Positions 1 to 11,430 of a stretch of 56,771 nucleotides of DNA are shown here, piece after piece (positions within the stretch are counted from its first letter, which is position 1; each line of letters begins with the position of its first letter). The stretch spans positions 1-56,771 of the forward strand of contig AZLU01000255.1 in assembly GCA_002224055.1 (NCBI GenBank). Reading direction: 5' to 3'. The stretch comes from Pezizomycotina sp. ARF18 (lineage: Eukaryota > Ascomycota). The position numbers and the translations under genes are program-made. The notes beneath the pieces are model-generated. The model searched no databases and was not told the origin of the DNA. It saw only the letters and a list, made by a program, of their open reading frames with translations.

Positions 1-660
1 CGACCTTAGCCTTAACAGTATAAAATATAGGTCGGACTTAAACCTACCGTATATAGCTCCCTATACTATTTAGGTATTACGGCCCTAATTAATACGTTAT
101 ATCGACGTAATCTAGATAATATTGCTCCTATAGACGGCGTAAGACGGGGATATAAATAATAAGCCGATAGTTAAAAATACTAATTCGTTAGTAAATATAA
201 TACATTACTAGTTCTCGTAGCTTTATTTTAAGTAATCGAAGGCCTACTATACTCCCTTAGCTTAATTACGCGGTAATACGTTAAATTTATAGCGGGGGAC
301 GTATTTTTAAACCGCTAGTAAACTATAATACTTAACGTATTATACTATTAAGTAGTATAGGCCTATGCCTTTAATAATTTTTTATGATAACTATCGACGG
401 GTATTCGATACGCGTAACGTACGTAGTAGCTATTTTTAACCCGATGTTAATTTTTTTAAGTACGCCGATCGTTTTTATTATAGGAGTACTAATTTTATAT
501 GCCTACTATATAATACCGCTAATAGGTATTTAGTTTAAGTTTAATGGCCGCGCTATCTCCTTCTATGTATAGTTTATTTATTACGTAGGTATAGTTATCG
601 CGACGTTAATCCCGAGGGACTTCGTAATTATTTTTTTTTTTTAAATTCCTTTATTTTTAT
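1..660. repeat. RIP-degraded AT-rich repeat block, left edge
   Basis: The block is dominated by TA steps. In bases 61-120 I count 14 TA and no CA or TG. CpG survives, as in cgtacgtag. This is the dinucleotide pattern left by repeat-induced point mutation, which turns CpA into TpA on both strands in many Pezizomycotina. No open frame of useful length is visible. It is most likely an old transposon copy that can no longer be classified by eye. Confidence 0.75.
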
Positions 661-2739
661 TTTAAGTAAGGGGGTATTGGTAATTGTCGTCAGTTGTCGC
701 TACCTGTTCCTTAGCTGTCGTATATTATATTTATTTTTATTACTATATGTTGTTATGAGCAACCGGTCGTGCAAATACAATGGTAGTGATAGCAGGGGGG
801 GTTGCCATACTCACAGACTTGACGGAATACCCTGTACGTTAATATATTTGTATAATAGCACGTACCCTCTGCGCAGGCTTTCGTGACAGTGAACAAGCCA
901 CTTGTTCGCTCGCAGGCACGCTATATAAGTAGTGAGGGACTATACTGCACGGCCGCTGCGTGCAGGCTCGAGCCATCTCGAGGGAGGACTTAAATAGGCG
1001 GTAATAATAGCGGGAAACGATACGTTGGTATAATTACTTAAGTATCTTAGCGCCGTATAATAAATGATTCTACTCGCTAACTAATATCTAAGCGTTTTCC
1101 TGGTATTTGTAAGGTTGTTGTTAATGATGTATCGCGATGCGGCGCGTTCGACATTAGATGTGGGAAATTCGCTTCAAATAGGTAAGTGTCCCAACAATTA
1201 TATTAACCGACTGTACCGCTTCCTGGAGGAGATGATGCGGTCCCACGCTCGGGGAGCCTCATCCTTCCTCGAGGAGGTTGTCTCCCTCGCAAAACGGAGC
1301 ACTTTCTTGACTTGATGGTGAAGCCCCGTTACGTCTATGCCTTGAGACGTGGTGTAGCTGCGTCGCAGGACAGGACGTACACCGCACCGTCCTCCCTACC
1401 TCAAAGGCGCGAAGGGATATACCGCTTGTAGGACTATGGTACGCTCTCATCCGGGGGGTGTAATCCTTCCCCTAAGTAGCTTCGGCTTCGAGCTAGTTTC
1501 CGATACCGTTCTGATTATGGTATAGTCTGCACAGCGTCTTAAGTAGGTCGAGAAACGGCATAATACGGACGATGTGGAATCGTAGGTTTAGGTGCCTCGG
1601 TCCGCTTTGGTTATTCCCGTGGAGGCCATAAAGGCCTAGTCGAATACGTTTATGTCTTTCTTCGTCGTTTGTCGTTGTTGCGTGTGCTTCGTTCTTGCTC
1701 TGGCTTTACTTATAACCAATCGCTTCGATTACCTCTGCGGCAACGGCCTCAAAGTCCGCCTAGCTCTTCCAACGAATCGCGTAAACATTGTGGAGATGCA
1801 GGAACGTTTCCGCAATCCGGATGCGAGCTGCTATTGGACGCTATCGCGGGAAGTCTGCACGGGAGGTTGACATGTGGGGCAATCTTGTCTCCATATCTTC
1901 ATCTCTTTCGCCAGCCATCTATTAGTAGTATCCATCTCCACTCCGTACGTGCTCTTTAGTTTTTTGGATGAGTTCTTAAGAACACACCAGTATTTCTCCG
2001 TTGTTCGTTTCCTGGTTTTTGCACAGGGAGGGGTTTTCCTTCCCTGGTCTCCAAAATGTAAATGGATTTCAAAAAGCTGAGATGCCTTCTTCTCGTTTAT
2101 TTCCAGTGTGAAAATTCACCTTCGAGGGGCGACTTGATCTCCCTCTTGGTACTTAAATGAGCATTCCAAGGACGTGCCGAACCGCTTCCTTGTAAGCATC
2201 GTCGAGCTCGATTTGACTATGTATCTTTGTAGAAATCCATCTTGTTTTGCAAGTAATTTACTCCACCAAGAATTATTACGTTCGCCTACCCGCCTTTGCC
2301 ATTAACATAAAATAATCTGGTCTTCTTCGTTTAAAATTATAAATCGGAATCTTTTATTATTTTAGTATATTCTTAAGGCTGTGCACAAAGTGGTCGATCC
2401 AGGTTAGTATTAGCTTTGAGGATAAGCGGCGCGGTTGCGGAAGCTATACCCGGACGGGGAGACGACAAGAAAATTTGGTTGATGGAAACATCGGGGACGT
2501 TGGCGGACTCTGGCGCAGCAGGTGGAGGTGACGAAGCAAAGGGGGGGGGGGTGATGAGGGCGACTGGTTTGGAGATACCAGTTTTGTTGTTTTGGTGAAG
2601 TTGCTTTGCTTTTGGCTTCGAGGGCTCTTCCGTTTTGATTGTGTGTTCCGTTTTTATAGGAGAGGGCTTTTGCCCTTTTTTCTTTGGTTACGTTTTTGGA
2701 TTGGCGCCCGGGTTTATAGCTATTTAGTTTAATCTTGTT
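661..2739. other. Transitional DNA, no gene recognised
   Basis: CA and TG return gradually after about base 660, so this stretch is less mutated than the left edge. Open frames are short (up to about 96 codons near 1669-1959), overlap on both strands and match nothing I recognise. A run of 11 G lies at 2541-2551. The region may be decayed mobile DNA or intergenic sequence next to the repeat block. Confidence 0.4.
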
Positions 2740-3400
2740 TAATTAATTGAACTAACTAAGGAAAGGTATCCATTGTTCTGCTTATATAACATTGATTCAG
2801 GTAACTTCTATCCGTCTTTTTATTGCGTGCCGCTGGCTACCGGTATTTGTAGTTCTTCCGCTTCCACAGCTTAGAAGTGGGTCGTCGGCATTTTCCTAAC
2901 AAGGAGGAGTAATCGGGCAAAGCAACGGTTCTCGCAAGGAGAGGGGATGCGAGAACTGCCGCAGGAGCAGGGATAATAATCCGCGCCGCGTATTTTGGAA
3001 AGTTGATCATTTTGCTCGTGGATAACTTGACCATGAGGTGATCGAGCAATCTAGTCTAGGCAAGTTCGATTAGAGAAAATGGGATATTTGAGCAAAGTAT
3101 GCAATGAAGTGAGCTGGGTGTGTGCAAGAAGCGCGGATAAAGAGGAAGAACCAAGCAAGGAAAACGTCTCTATTATACCACATCTTCGAAAGCATAATTA
3201 GGAGTTCATTCTCGCGAAAGTAGATTTACTACGTATGACACTCCCCCTGGTGAAAGACCATACGATGAAAATGCCCCGCCCTAGAATTTGGGATCCTCGC
3301 TGGCGAGCATCCTCTCCAGTAACTTTGTGTAAAGTGGGTCGTTTATCAGAGATCAAAACCCGTGCTGCGAACGTCGCCCGCTCCGGGACTTATTGAGGCG
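2740..3400 (-). mobile_element. Possible 3' end of an LTR retrotransposon remnant
   Basis: On the minus strand a reading frame ending NDPLYTKLLERMLASEDPKF stops at 3281-3283. About 30 bases later comes a purine tract, CCAGGGGGAG (complement of 3241-3250), directly followed by TGTCATACG. A coding end, polypurine tract and TG-starting terminus in this order is the usual layout at the 3' end of Copia-type elements. I cannot find the matching LTR end or a second LTR, and no integrase or reverse transcriptase motif is visible upstream. A solo or truncated LTR is possible, and so is coincidence. Confidence 0.28.
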
Positions 3401-4161
3401 GGTATACTTCGTGGCGCCCGTCTAGATTGGTTCCTATTCACTGGCAGTGAGAGATCTAGAGATATCTAGGATTAGCACAGCGTTTACCACATCGCCAATA
3501 GTAGCTTCCGCCCTTCAGCGAGCGTTATTGCTGAGGTTAGTCAATTCACTTTGCTGTCCGCAGTAGCGTCCTGAATGGGGGCGAAAGCTCGCCTTGGCAG
3601 GCAGGATAGATAAATTTATAAAAGCTTATATATAGGCCTTTCTGACTCTAATTCATTGGAAACTTGTGGATCAGGAACTGCAGTGCGTATGAAGTTCCAT
3701 GGGCCGTAAACCGCCACCGAGAGACTAAGAATTCTTCGCCTGTTCATGAGCGTGTACATACCCTGCCTTGTCTGTGAACGACATGGCTGGACCCCGAGGG
3801 CAAGAGGTGTCTGGATCAATGTGGAGACGCAGGACCTCGAACCAGCTGAGCGAAGGCGTAATGCCCGGGCCTCCGATTGAAAAGCTTTCATCGAAAATCT
3901 GTGCGCAAAATGTTGGAGTCCATGAGTGATAGGAACCAGAAAATTACTAGTATATTGGTACACTGCCTAAAACAGAATCTAACAATAGATATCGCTAACA
4001 TACAAAAGCATATACGTAAAAATATTCAAAATCATATCGAAAAGATCAAGTGCTTAACTTTCCCCCTAGTTCCCTCTTACGGCTATGTACAACTCCCTTC
4101 ACATCATTTCCTCCACCCGGTGGCGGAGGCAGAGCAGGCACAGGTCCCAGACCACTCTCTA
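3401..4161. other. Intergenic, no gene recognised
   Basis: This stretch lies between the LTR-like end and the 3' end of the minus-strand A1-like gene. Open frames on both strands (for example a 115-codon minus frame at 3616-3963) have no recognisable motif and overlap one another. Confidence 0.4.
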
Positions 4162-5997
4162 TCAGATGTTCATTCCCCGGTAACTCCGCTGGTCCTTGTA
4201 TCTGTGTACTCCATCGAGCTCCTGCCGCTGCGCACCCGACCCGTTTCCCGCCAACTCCGACACACTATACTGCTGATGCCCTTGCCCCTGTGCCCCGCCG
4301 TCCGTAACTACCATACCCGTTATGGTGATTATACCGTTCCGCTGCTCGACGAATCATACGGAATCGGTAAATCCGTCGGCGCGCTTTCCTTCGACACCGC
4401 CCGCGGGTTCGTAGTTTTGTCCTTTTTTTTTCCTCCGGAGAAAATATTACGAGCCCCCCGATCGCAGCCAGGACGGCTACGCCGCCGACTGCGCCGCCTG
4501 CTATTGCGCCGTATTCGACGATTTCTTATCGGGACGCTGAAGGTGCCGCGCGCCGGGTATGCGCGTATTATTTACCTTCCAGACGTCGGACCAGGAGTCT
4601 TCCCAAGCCGTCGAACCGGATTTGAAATTACTCGTTAGGCTCGTAGTATCGTTCGATAAAGATACGATGTTCGACGTCGGACCGTCGGGACCGGGTGCTG
4701 CGCGAGCCAGTATTTCCCCGCCGTCCACGATTGACCGATGAACGCGGCCTGCAGGAACGCTCGACGAGTATGTACGCGGAGTACGCCGGCGCGCCGTTTA
4801 CACCGGAGTAGGGGGATAGTACGGTCGGCAGGGGAAGTACGTTAATGATTGTCCTTTCGGTGTTATAGGGTAGGTTAAGTTGAGCATCAATACGAGAAGG
4901 GAACGTTGACGCGCAACCCTTCCGATAGCGTAGAGTCGAAGAAATCCGAGGTATGCGGGTGAGTCTTTCAGGTTGCTGAACGTTTCCTTTGATGTATCCC
5001 AGATGTATAACCCGTAGTCCGAATTGAACGTCACCGGTAGCTCCGCCGCAATCGCATCACACGTCGTTTTGGGTAGGTACAGGTAAGGAGTTTCGGAGTG
5101 TACTGCACTTCCACGGGGCGATTACCAGATCCGTCAGCGCGCTTTAACAAACCCGTTTTATTCCCGTTCGTATAACCGAGCGGATTCGTCCCTTCCCGAC
5201 GCCAATAGAAACATCCTCCAGCGTAAACTCAAAAAATTATCCGAATCGCCGAATAATCAAACGTCCCCACCGGTCCGACAATCCTCGAACTATCGTACCT
5301 CCCCAAACGCACGATCCGTCGATAGACAGCTTCGGCGAACCTATGTGCATCCCCACGTCGTAGACGGTATTTGTTCTGCGCGGACAACCAGTTCAGCGTA
5401 ATCGGCGCTACAATGCTAGATTCACCGTTCGTTCTACTAAATTCCTGCGACGTGTGCGGACCGCCCATACTCAACCAGCCCAGATCCGGCGCGTACGTGT
5501 TCCCGTTCGGTAGGCCGAAGGTGGCTTGTCCAGCCTAATAGTACTAGAATTCGCAATGACAACCTCCGTCGGCTGCGTACCCCCAGCTTCACCTTCGCGC
5601 CGATATGCTTCGCCGAGCCGTACCATTAAACACATTCGGTACGAGGTATAAATCCGACGAAAATCCGTCGCCGCCTTCTGTCCACTCTATCGTCGTGATG
5701 TCGTCGGTGTTGTCGGAGGAGTAGAGGCCGCCGGCGTTGGCGGGGCAGTCCGTCACGGGATTGTAGCCGTCGCAGACGCCCTTGCCCAGGAGGACGGAGG
5801 CGTAGGCTTTTACGGCGGGGTAGAGGGAGAGCTGCTGGAGGTGTTGGAGATCGTGGCGGAGAGGGCGTGCCAGGGCCCGTCGGGGCCGAAGGAGCCGCCG
5901 AATGGTATTATGAGCGGGAGGGGGTTGCGGCGATGGTTTGTGGGAGGTGGAGGAGGAGGGGCAGGAGGGAGTATAAGGAGTATTGTTGAGACTTCAT
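4162..5997 (-). CDS. Membrane-anchored A1 (pepsin-like) aspartyl-protease family protein, frames interrupted
   Basis: The start at 5997 opens a clear signal peptide (MKSQQYSLYSLLPLLLL..). Motifs then follow in the order of a fungal A1-like ectodomain: FGPDGPWHAL, GVCDGYNPVTDCPANAGGLY, GNTYAPDLGW, GGYDSSRIVGPVGTFDYS and PYLYLPKTTCDAIAAELP. GGYDSSR and the YLYLPxxxCdxi element are typical of the family. A Ser/Thr linker leads to a transmembrane helix (IAGGAVGGVAVLAAIGGLVIF, near 4445-4510) and a polar tail containing QELDG. I find no catalytic DTG/DSG pair, so it may be a non-catalytic member, although frame breaks could hide one. The frame changes several times between 5900 and 4350. The span of about 611 codons suits the family. 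It probably sits at the cell surface. Confidence 0.6.
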
Positions 5998-7777
5998 TGT
6001 AGATGGCGTTTGGTCTGGAATAGTGGTAGAACGAGTGTATGAACGGTCAGGAGGTTGGATACATGAGAGGAGATGATGAAGATCCTATAGAATGGGTCAA
6101 GGAGGGAAGGGTTAGGGTTCTATCCCGTCCTTAAGAGAGTCTTCGTTTTGTCTCCAGGGGTGGTGGATTATGTTTTCGTCCAAAATCGTGTAACTCTTCA
6201 AATCATGTAACTCTTCTCTGAACTCTCGTGATCTCCTCCAATAAATATCCCTATCTCCAGGAAATAAGGCGAATATGAAGAAGAAGATAGACCCCAGGTA
6301 TAGCCTACTCAAAAGATTAAGCTATGGCTCCTGCTCAGTATAAACAAAAATAAGAATGAAAAAAGAGAAAACAAGAGCGAAACCCCGGAAAAGAAAGGTA
6401 AAAATTTCAGAGAAAGAAAGAAAATATGAAAACATCCCGGGAGCAACGTGTATATATTGCATTTTACAATATTGGTTAACAGGATTCCGGACTTTCCGAT
6501 ACCAGCGTATCCTGAACCAGCGTATCCTGACTTGCAAAATTTCCCGCATCAGACGAGGTCAGACCTACAAGGCGAAAAAAAAATCTGCGGGATGATCCAC
6601 AATAATAATCTTAGCGGCTACGTCTCACCAAAGCCTTGTCTCTTCTTTCAATACACCCCTGCCTTGGCTACATACAACTCAGTAATATGTCATTCCCTGC
6701 GCAGTGTGCATAGGAATACTATTTTCGGGTTGACTGATTATCCATTTAATATATTTCCAACTCGTTTTTGACTTCCAGGCTAACATAACATGATAGGAAG
6801 GCGGTGCGGCTATCATTGAGATATTTGCCTACTAGGCCGCTGAGCAGGTTGGGATGATTGGGTCCGTGGTGCGCGGTTGACATGGGCAGGGGAAGGGGGA
6901 GGGTAAGGATTACCACTGCGCCTTCGAGAAGAGCATCAAAAAACGGTAACGATTGGCCGCACACTGTCAACACCACCAAGGAACCAGTCTAACCAGTTAT
7001 TCGGGGCAAATGAAGGATAAAGATTTGAAATATGCACGAGGAGTTTGAGATATACACAAATTAAAGAATATATTTAGGCACTTTACGTTTTACTGAAAGG
7101 CGTTGCTTCAATCGTTTTCCTTCTCTTTGCATGTGCTCCGCGGGTTATTTCGGTGACTGACTGCCCCCTAATATTGAGGATTGCCGATAACAGGTGTCTC
7201 GTCGGATATCCGCGAAAAAACGTCTCAGACACGAAGCGTGAGATTATAAATTAACTAGATACATCAGCAATACAAGCCTTAGAAAAAATAAATAATAATA
7301 ATAATAATAATATTACGATGTAAAGAAGATATTAATATTTTCTCCTGTTATAAGGATAGTAATAAAACTATTCGGCCGTATATCCGCCGTTTCAAGGAGG
7401 TAGTAGTAGTAGTAGTAGTAGCAGTAGTAGTATATACTGAGGAAGGAAGGGTTAGGCGGTATTTCCACATTTCTTCATATTACGGAAACCCGTACTTATC
7501 AAAGTCGCCGGGGAAAATCCCCTAAAAAGGCCTGCTTATTCGCCCCTGTAAGCGAGAGAAGGGAAATATATAAAAAATATTAAAAACCGCTCGTAGGCTC
7601 GGGTCCACCTTCCTGTTTCTTGCTCTTACAATTTTCCGGCTAACTAAAAATAAAAATCTCATCGTCGTAATCAATTTTCTTTCAAACCTCCAACCTCCTC
7701 CCCTTCACCATTCGTCACGACATGAGATAAAACCCGCTCCTTCCTCTACCTACGCCAAATAACCTTCCAAGTCGACC
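5998..7777. other. Intergenic with microsatellites, no gene recognised
   Basis: This is the upstream region of the A1-like gene and of the GT8 gene, so it must hold both promoters. An AAT repeat lies at about 7289-7312 and a TAG repeat at 7401-7431. Short open frames on both strands show no family signature. Confidence 0.5.
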
Positions 7778-9125
7778 ATGCAACACACCTCATCTCGGGT
7801 GCCCCGCGGTTCTCGCGGTACATCGTCCTCGCCTTTATCCTCTTCATCGTCGCGTTCACCTTCCTCCGCTCCCCTCGCGGCCGTCGATACACGTTCCCGG
7901 CAGCATACTCGGCGAATCCGGCGGCGCTAATAAACCCCCGACTCCTCCTCCTACTGATACGAACCAACCATCACCACCTCCTCCTGTTGACGCGAAGCAA
8001 CCATCACCACCTCCTCCTATCGACGCGAAGCAACCATCTACCCCTCCCTTCCTGCGACCCCTGCGACACCCTCTAGCGATGCGGACAAGAGTGCAGGCGC
8101 AGCAGCAGGAACGGATTGGTCCCGCTTCGCGTACTTCCAGTACGTGACGTCGGAGGAACACGTCTGCCAGTCCGTCATGATCTTCGAGTCGCTGAACCGG
8201 TTAGGTTCGAAGCCGGATAGGTTACTACTGTACCCGGACACTTGGAAGGACGAGATCGAAGGAGGCGACGAGGGGAAGCTGAGTAAAATTAAGAAGCTGT
8301 TGATAATGGCGAGGAAGGAGTATAAGGTTAAGCTGAGGCCTGTTAAGATACAGAGGCTGGCGGCGGCGGACCGTACGTTCAATTTTTCCTTCCTTCTTTC
8401 TTTCCGTTATTTCACGACCGCGTCCGTTTCTTCCCCCCTTCAAACCCTCTTTCGTGTGAACAATAATCGTCGTTAACATTAACCCTGGCCTGTGTGATAG
8501 CAACATGGGCCGCCGGCTTCACAAAACTCCTCATCTTCAACCAAACCGACTACTCCCGCGTCCTCGGCATCGATTCCGACGCCACCGTCTACAAGCCCAT
8601 GGACGAGCTCTTCCTCCTACCCCGTAGTTGTCGCCATGCCGCGCGCCTACTGGCTCACCGACGCCACAAAATTGGTCCTCTCCGCCCAAATCTTCCTCGT
8701 CCAACCCTCCGCCTTCGAAATGTCCCGCATCACAAAAGCCATGGAAACAAAGGCTCAAAAGACTACGACATGGAAATCCTCAACAACCTCTACGGAACAT
8801 CATGCATGATCCTCCCACACCGACCGTATAATTGTCTAAGTGGGGAGTTCAAGAAAGGCTTGAGGAAGCCGCATACGGCGTATTTGGGTAGCGATACGGA
8901 ACCGTGGAAACCGAAGGAGGTGTTGAGGAGGTGAAGTACTTGCATTTTAGCGATTGGCCGGTGAGGAAGCCGTGGTATCGTAATTCGGATGCGACGATGA
9001 AGCAGGTTGAGCCGCCGTGCGAGACGCCGGATCATCCGGATTGCGTGGATAGGGATATTTGGAGGGGTCTTTATGCGGATTACGCGAAGAGGAGGAAGGA
9101 TATTTGCGGGTTGGATCTGCTTTGA
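7778..9125 (+). CDS. GT8-family glycosyltransferase, type II membrane protein (Gnt1-like), one intron, frames interrupted
   Basis: After the start at 7778 a single transmembrane anchor is seen (RYIVLAFILFIVAFTFL), then a Pro-rich stem with a 33-bp repeat, then a GT8 domain. That domain contains YFQYVTSEEHVCQSVMIFE, DRLLLYPDTW, the nucleotide-sugar metal motif in RVLGIDSDATVYKPMDELF, VAMPRAYW and VKYLHFSDWPVRKPW. The intron at 8373-8500 (GTACGT..GATAG) joins AAD to PTWAAGF in phase. Six frame changes are needed. Five fit one missing base (near 7802, 7850-7929, 8050, 8758, 8925) and one fits an extra base in CCCC at 8620-8623. The corrected length is exactly 408 codons. Fungal relatives are Golgi type II enzymes adding sugars to glycans. 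The Gnt1 likeness (GlcNAc transfer) is from family resemblance only, and the donor is not proven. Confidence 0.75.
7965..8040 (+). repeat. 33-bp tandem repeat encoding the Pro-rich stem of the GT8 enzyme
   Basis: Units start at 7965, 7998 and 8031, each opening with caaccatc. The first two are nearly identical over 33 bases and encode QPSPPPPxDAK. The third is partial (QPSTPP). Because the unit is a multiple of three, copy changes lengthen or shorten the stem without breaking the frame. Confidence 0.85.
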
Positions 9126-9536
9126 GAGTTTAACTCTGCGCTATGCGGTTTTTGAGTATCACGGCGAGACTGGCGTTGCAGGCGTTTCCATTTTCACGGT
9201 TTTCCCCGTTTTTATATATCCTTCTTTCGTCGTAAAAAATGCTTTCCAACCGAGTGCCTATCTTGTTTTTCTAGAATGATCCTATCATGGATGCTATCAC
9301 AGTGAACCCATTCTCCATCTTTGTTGTCTTTCCAAGATACAAAGTAAAAAAAAAAGGAAAAATGATATTCAATTACTTTCTCCAGTGAATGCCGTGTCTG
9401 TTTACCCCTCTATTTTTATGCATATTAATATTTTTCACATTGGCCTTGTTAACTCTCCTCAGTCCACTATGTGGCCTTCTAAGATATATGAAGCCTTACT
9501 ATCCCCAAATATTAAGGGTGACGTCTTCCAAAAGTG
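9126..9536. other. 3' intergenic between GT8 and membrane-protein genes
   Basis: Two convergent genes end on either side. The stretch is AT-rich with an A-rich run near 9347-9362 and no convincing coding sequence. It should contain both polyadenylation regions. Confidence 0.5.
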
Positions 9537-10730
9537 CTAATAGTGGGCGGGTAGTTGCTGGAATGATGGTACAAGCAAAACCACCTTAGCCTTCTCCCGC
9601 TCCATCAGTGCCAACCAGATCACCGGTACCGAACAAAACCCGACAGTCACCGGCGATATTGGTAGGACAGTATAGTAATAATTCATACTACACTCCGCTT
9701 TCTCCCTTTTCGCTCTTCGCGCCGCGGTCAATGGTGGGTACCTCTTATGCCGCACGTCTTCATTGAAATCGCAGTAGACGAGCCACCCCCCCCCCCGCGT
9801 AGTCAAAAGGAGCGATAACCAAACGATAAACCTGAGAGCTTTCTCTGCGATGAATGTACATGTATACTCCCACTCGATCTCTTCTACGTACCAAAAGACT
9901 ATCACAGAGAGCAAACACGTGCCCACGGGGATTAGGAGTTGCGTTGTCGGTTCCAGCGCCAAAAACGCCTTTCCGAGGGTCGCAAATATAGGCTGACTCG
10001 GACGCGGCGGAGAAGTAGATGACGGAGCAGCAGAAGGTTCGGCGGTCGAAGTCGCTGCGCTTGGTCGTTCGCCGAATAGTTTCTCCCTCATATCTTTCTT
10101 GCAGATGCAATACGCCAACCGCCCGATCCACGCCGCCGCATACCACCCGTCACCTCTATGCTAATGACCTGCGCAGTCTCGGACCAACCTTCGCATAGCG
10201 CAACCTTACAAAGTCCGAGCAGGACAATGAGCGGGTACGCCAAACACGCCAACTGCACCCCTGGCGCCTCCTCACGGAAGCACCGCAATGTCGACGGGTA
10301 ACCCGTACCCATCTTCTCCCTCAAAGGTACAATAAACACTCCTGCCGCTCTTTATCCCGTATACCAGGCGAATAGCGCCATGTATATAGCAGCCGCGACG
10401 CGCGTGGCGTCGTACATCTCCGGCTTCTTCAACGCATTCGCAATGCAAAACGACACGCCGCAAAGCGCCCCGGGAAGCGTGACGATCACCGCTTCGTCGC
10501 ATAGCACCGCGCCCACCGCCGACTTTCGAACCACGCGAGCGCAGCCACAAGGGAAGGAATACTAAATTCCACCCGTCCATCCAACAACCTCGCTCTCCAC
10601 TCCCTATCCGGCAAGTTATAACCAAACGCCGGTATCAGAGCTAGAAATTCCAAACCAGTGGAAGAGTGTAGTCATACGTCCCCGTCCAGTTACAGTGGCG
10701 GGCAACAATATTCACCGGGGTGGTTATCAT
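9537..10730 (-). CDS. Multi-pass membrane protein of unknown function, frames interrupted
   Basis: The start at 10730 (MITTPVNIVARHCNWTG) leads into a run of hydrophobic segments spread over the three minus frames: YTLPLVWNFLALIPAFGYNLP, SIPSLVAALAWF, AVIVTLPGALCGVSFCIANA, TRVAAAIYMALFAWYTG, LACLAYPLIVLLGLCKVALC, LLIPVGTCLLSVIVFWYVE and ALRFIVWLSLLL. A Ser/Pro/Thr-rich hydrophilic loop (PSAATSTAEPSAAPSSTSPP) lies between the fifth and sixth. The stop is at 9537-9539. At least four frame shifts are needed, one next to a run of 11 C at 9786-9796. I do not recognise the family. The topology suggests six or more helices, so a transporter or receptor is possible. Confidence 0.45.
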
Positions 10731-10911
10731 GAACAAAAGTAAAGAAATACAGGATTGCCAGTAAACAAGTTACTTTCTCCATAAAAACCTTGTGTTCATC
10801 CATAAAGCCCTTGTGGGTCCTAAAACCTATATCCTTCGCCATACTTTGAGCCCTCGGATTTTGCGAGTGACACCCGATCTGCTAGGCTATCCAAAACTTA
10901 GAAAGCTTTCG

Positions 10912-11430
10912 CTATTGCAGTCTTCCCATCTGACTTGGAAGCGCAGCGCTTCCTTTGCCTTCTTCAACAGTTCCTTTCGTCTCCGTACCAGCTTCATCTC
11001 TCTCTCTCATTCGAGCTCTCTTCGTCATCGGAGGCGCGTCCCTTTACCTTCCCATCCGCAACGCACTGGCCGCCCACTGAGAGCTTGCTGGGACCCGTCT
11101 GTTCTGCAAACCCCGTTGCCGTCAACGAACTGCTCCAAGGAACGATCGCCATCGTTTCTTGTTTCGCCCTCAGATTCGTCTTCAGCGGTGGAGGATGTGA
11201 CTTTGTGCTATATCCCAGACCCAATCTTCAAAAGGTTAGCAGAGAAAAAGGAGAAGGAGTAAACGCAGACCCTCAAAGCTGGGGACAGGCAGCAGAAGGG
11301 GACGGATCGACCGGTCGATCGATGTCTGAATTTGCAGGCTGCCCGACGCCGTGACACCTTACCCACGCCTGACAGTGTTCCGGTGTAGAGGGTGCAGCAG
11401 TCGACGACGGTATGGACGACGTGTGTGCTG
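10912..11430 (-). CDS. Possible acidic low-complexity protein, frames interrupted
   Basis: On the minus strand a frame reads STAEDESEGETRNDGDRSLE (11.1-11.2 kb), an overlapping frame reads GRASDDEESSNERER, and a third ends DEAGTETKGTVEEGKGSAAL with a stop at 10912-10914. Each hands over to the next at a plausible one-base shift. Upstream is a CT-rich tract resembling a fungal 5' leader (11.5-11.6 kb), supporting minus-strand transcription. The acidic, Ser/Glu-rich composition suggests a disordered or nuclear protein. No family is recognised. The start is uncertain, and plus-strand Ser-rich frames overlap it. Confidence 0.3.

Noticed and set aside
3877-4638. 253-codon plus-strand frame
   Set aside because: It overlaps the signal-peptide-to-tail order of the A1-like gene on the minus strand, including its membrane helix, and has no motif of its own.
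7856-8161. Gly-rich minus-strand frame with repeated GGGGDG
   Set aside because: It is the complement of the Pro-rich repeat in the GT8 stem, whose frame joins a recognisable domain.
7778-9125. Programmed ribosomal frameshifting
   Set aside because: Breaks occur in many unrelated genes, at ordinary short homopolymers, without slippery heptamers or conserved positions.
10792-11354. Ser/Leu-rich plus-strand frames of 139-156 codons
   Set aside because: Low-complexity reverse of an acidic minus-strand sequence and of a CT-rich leader. No start context or motif.
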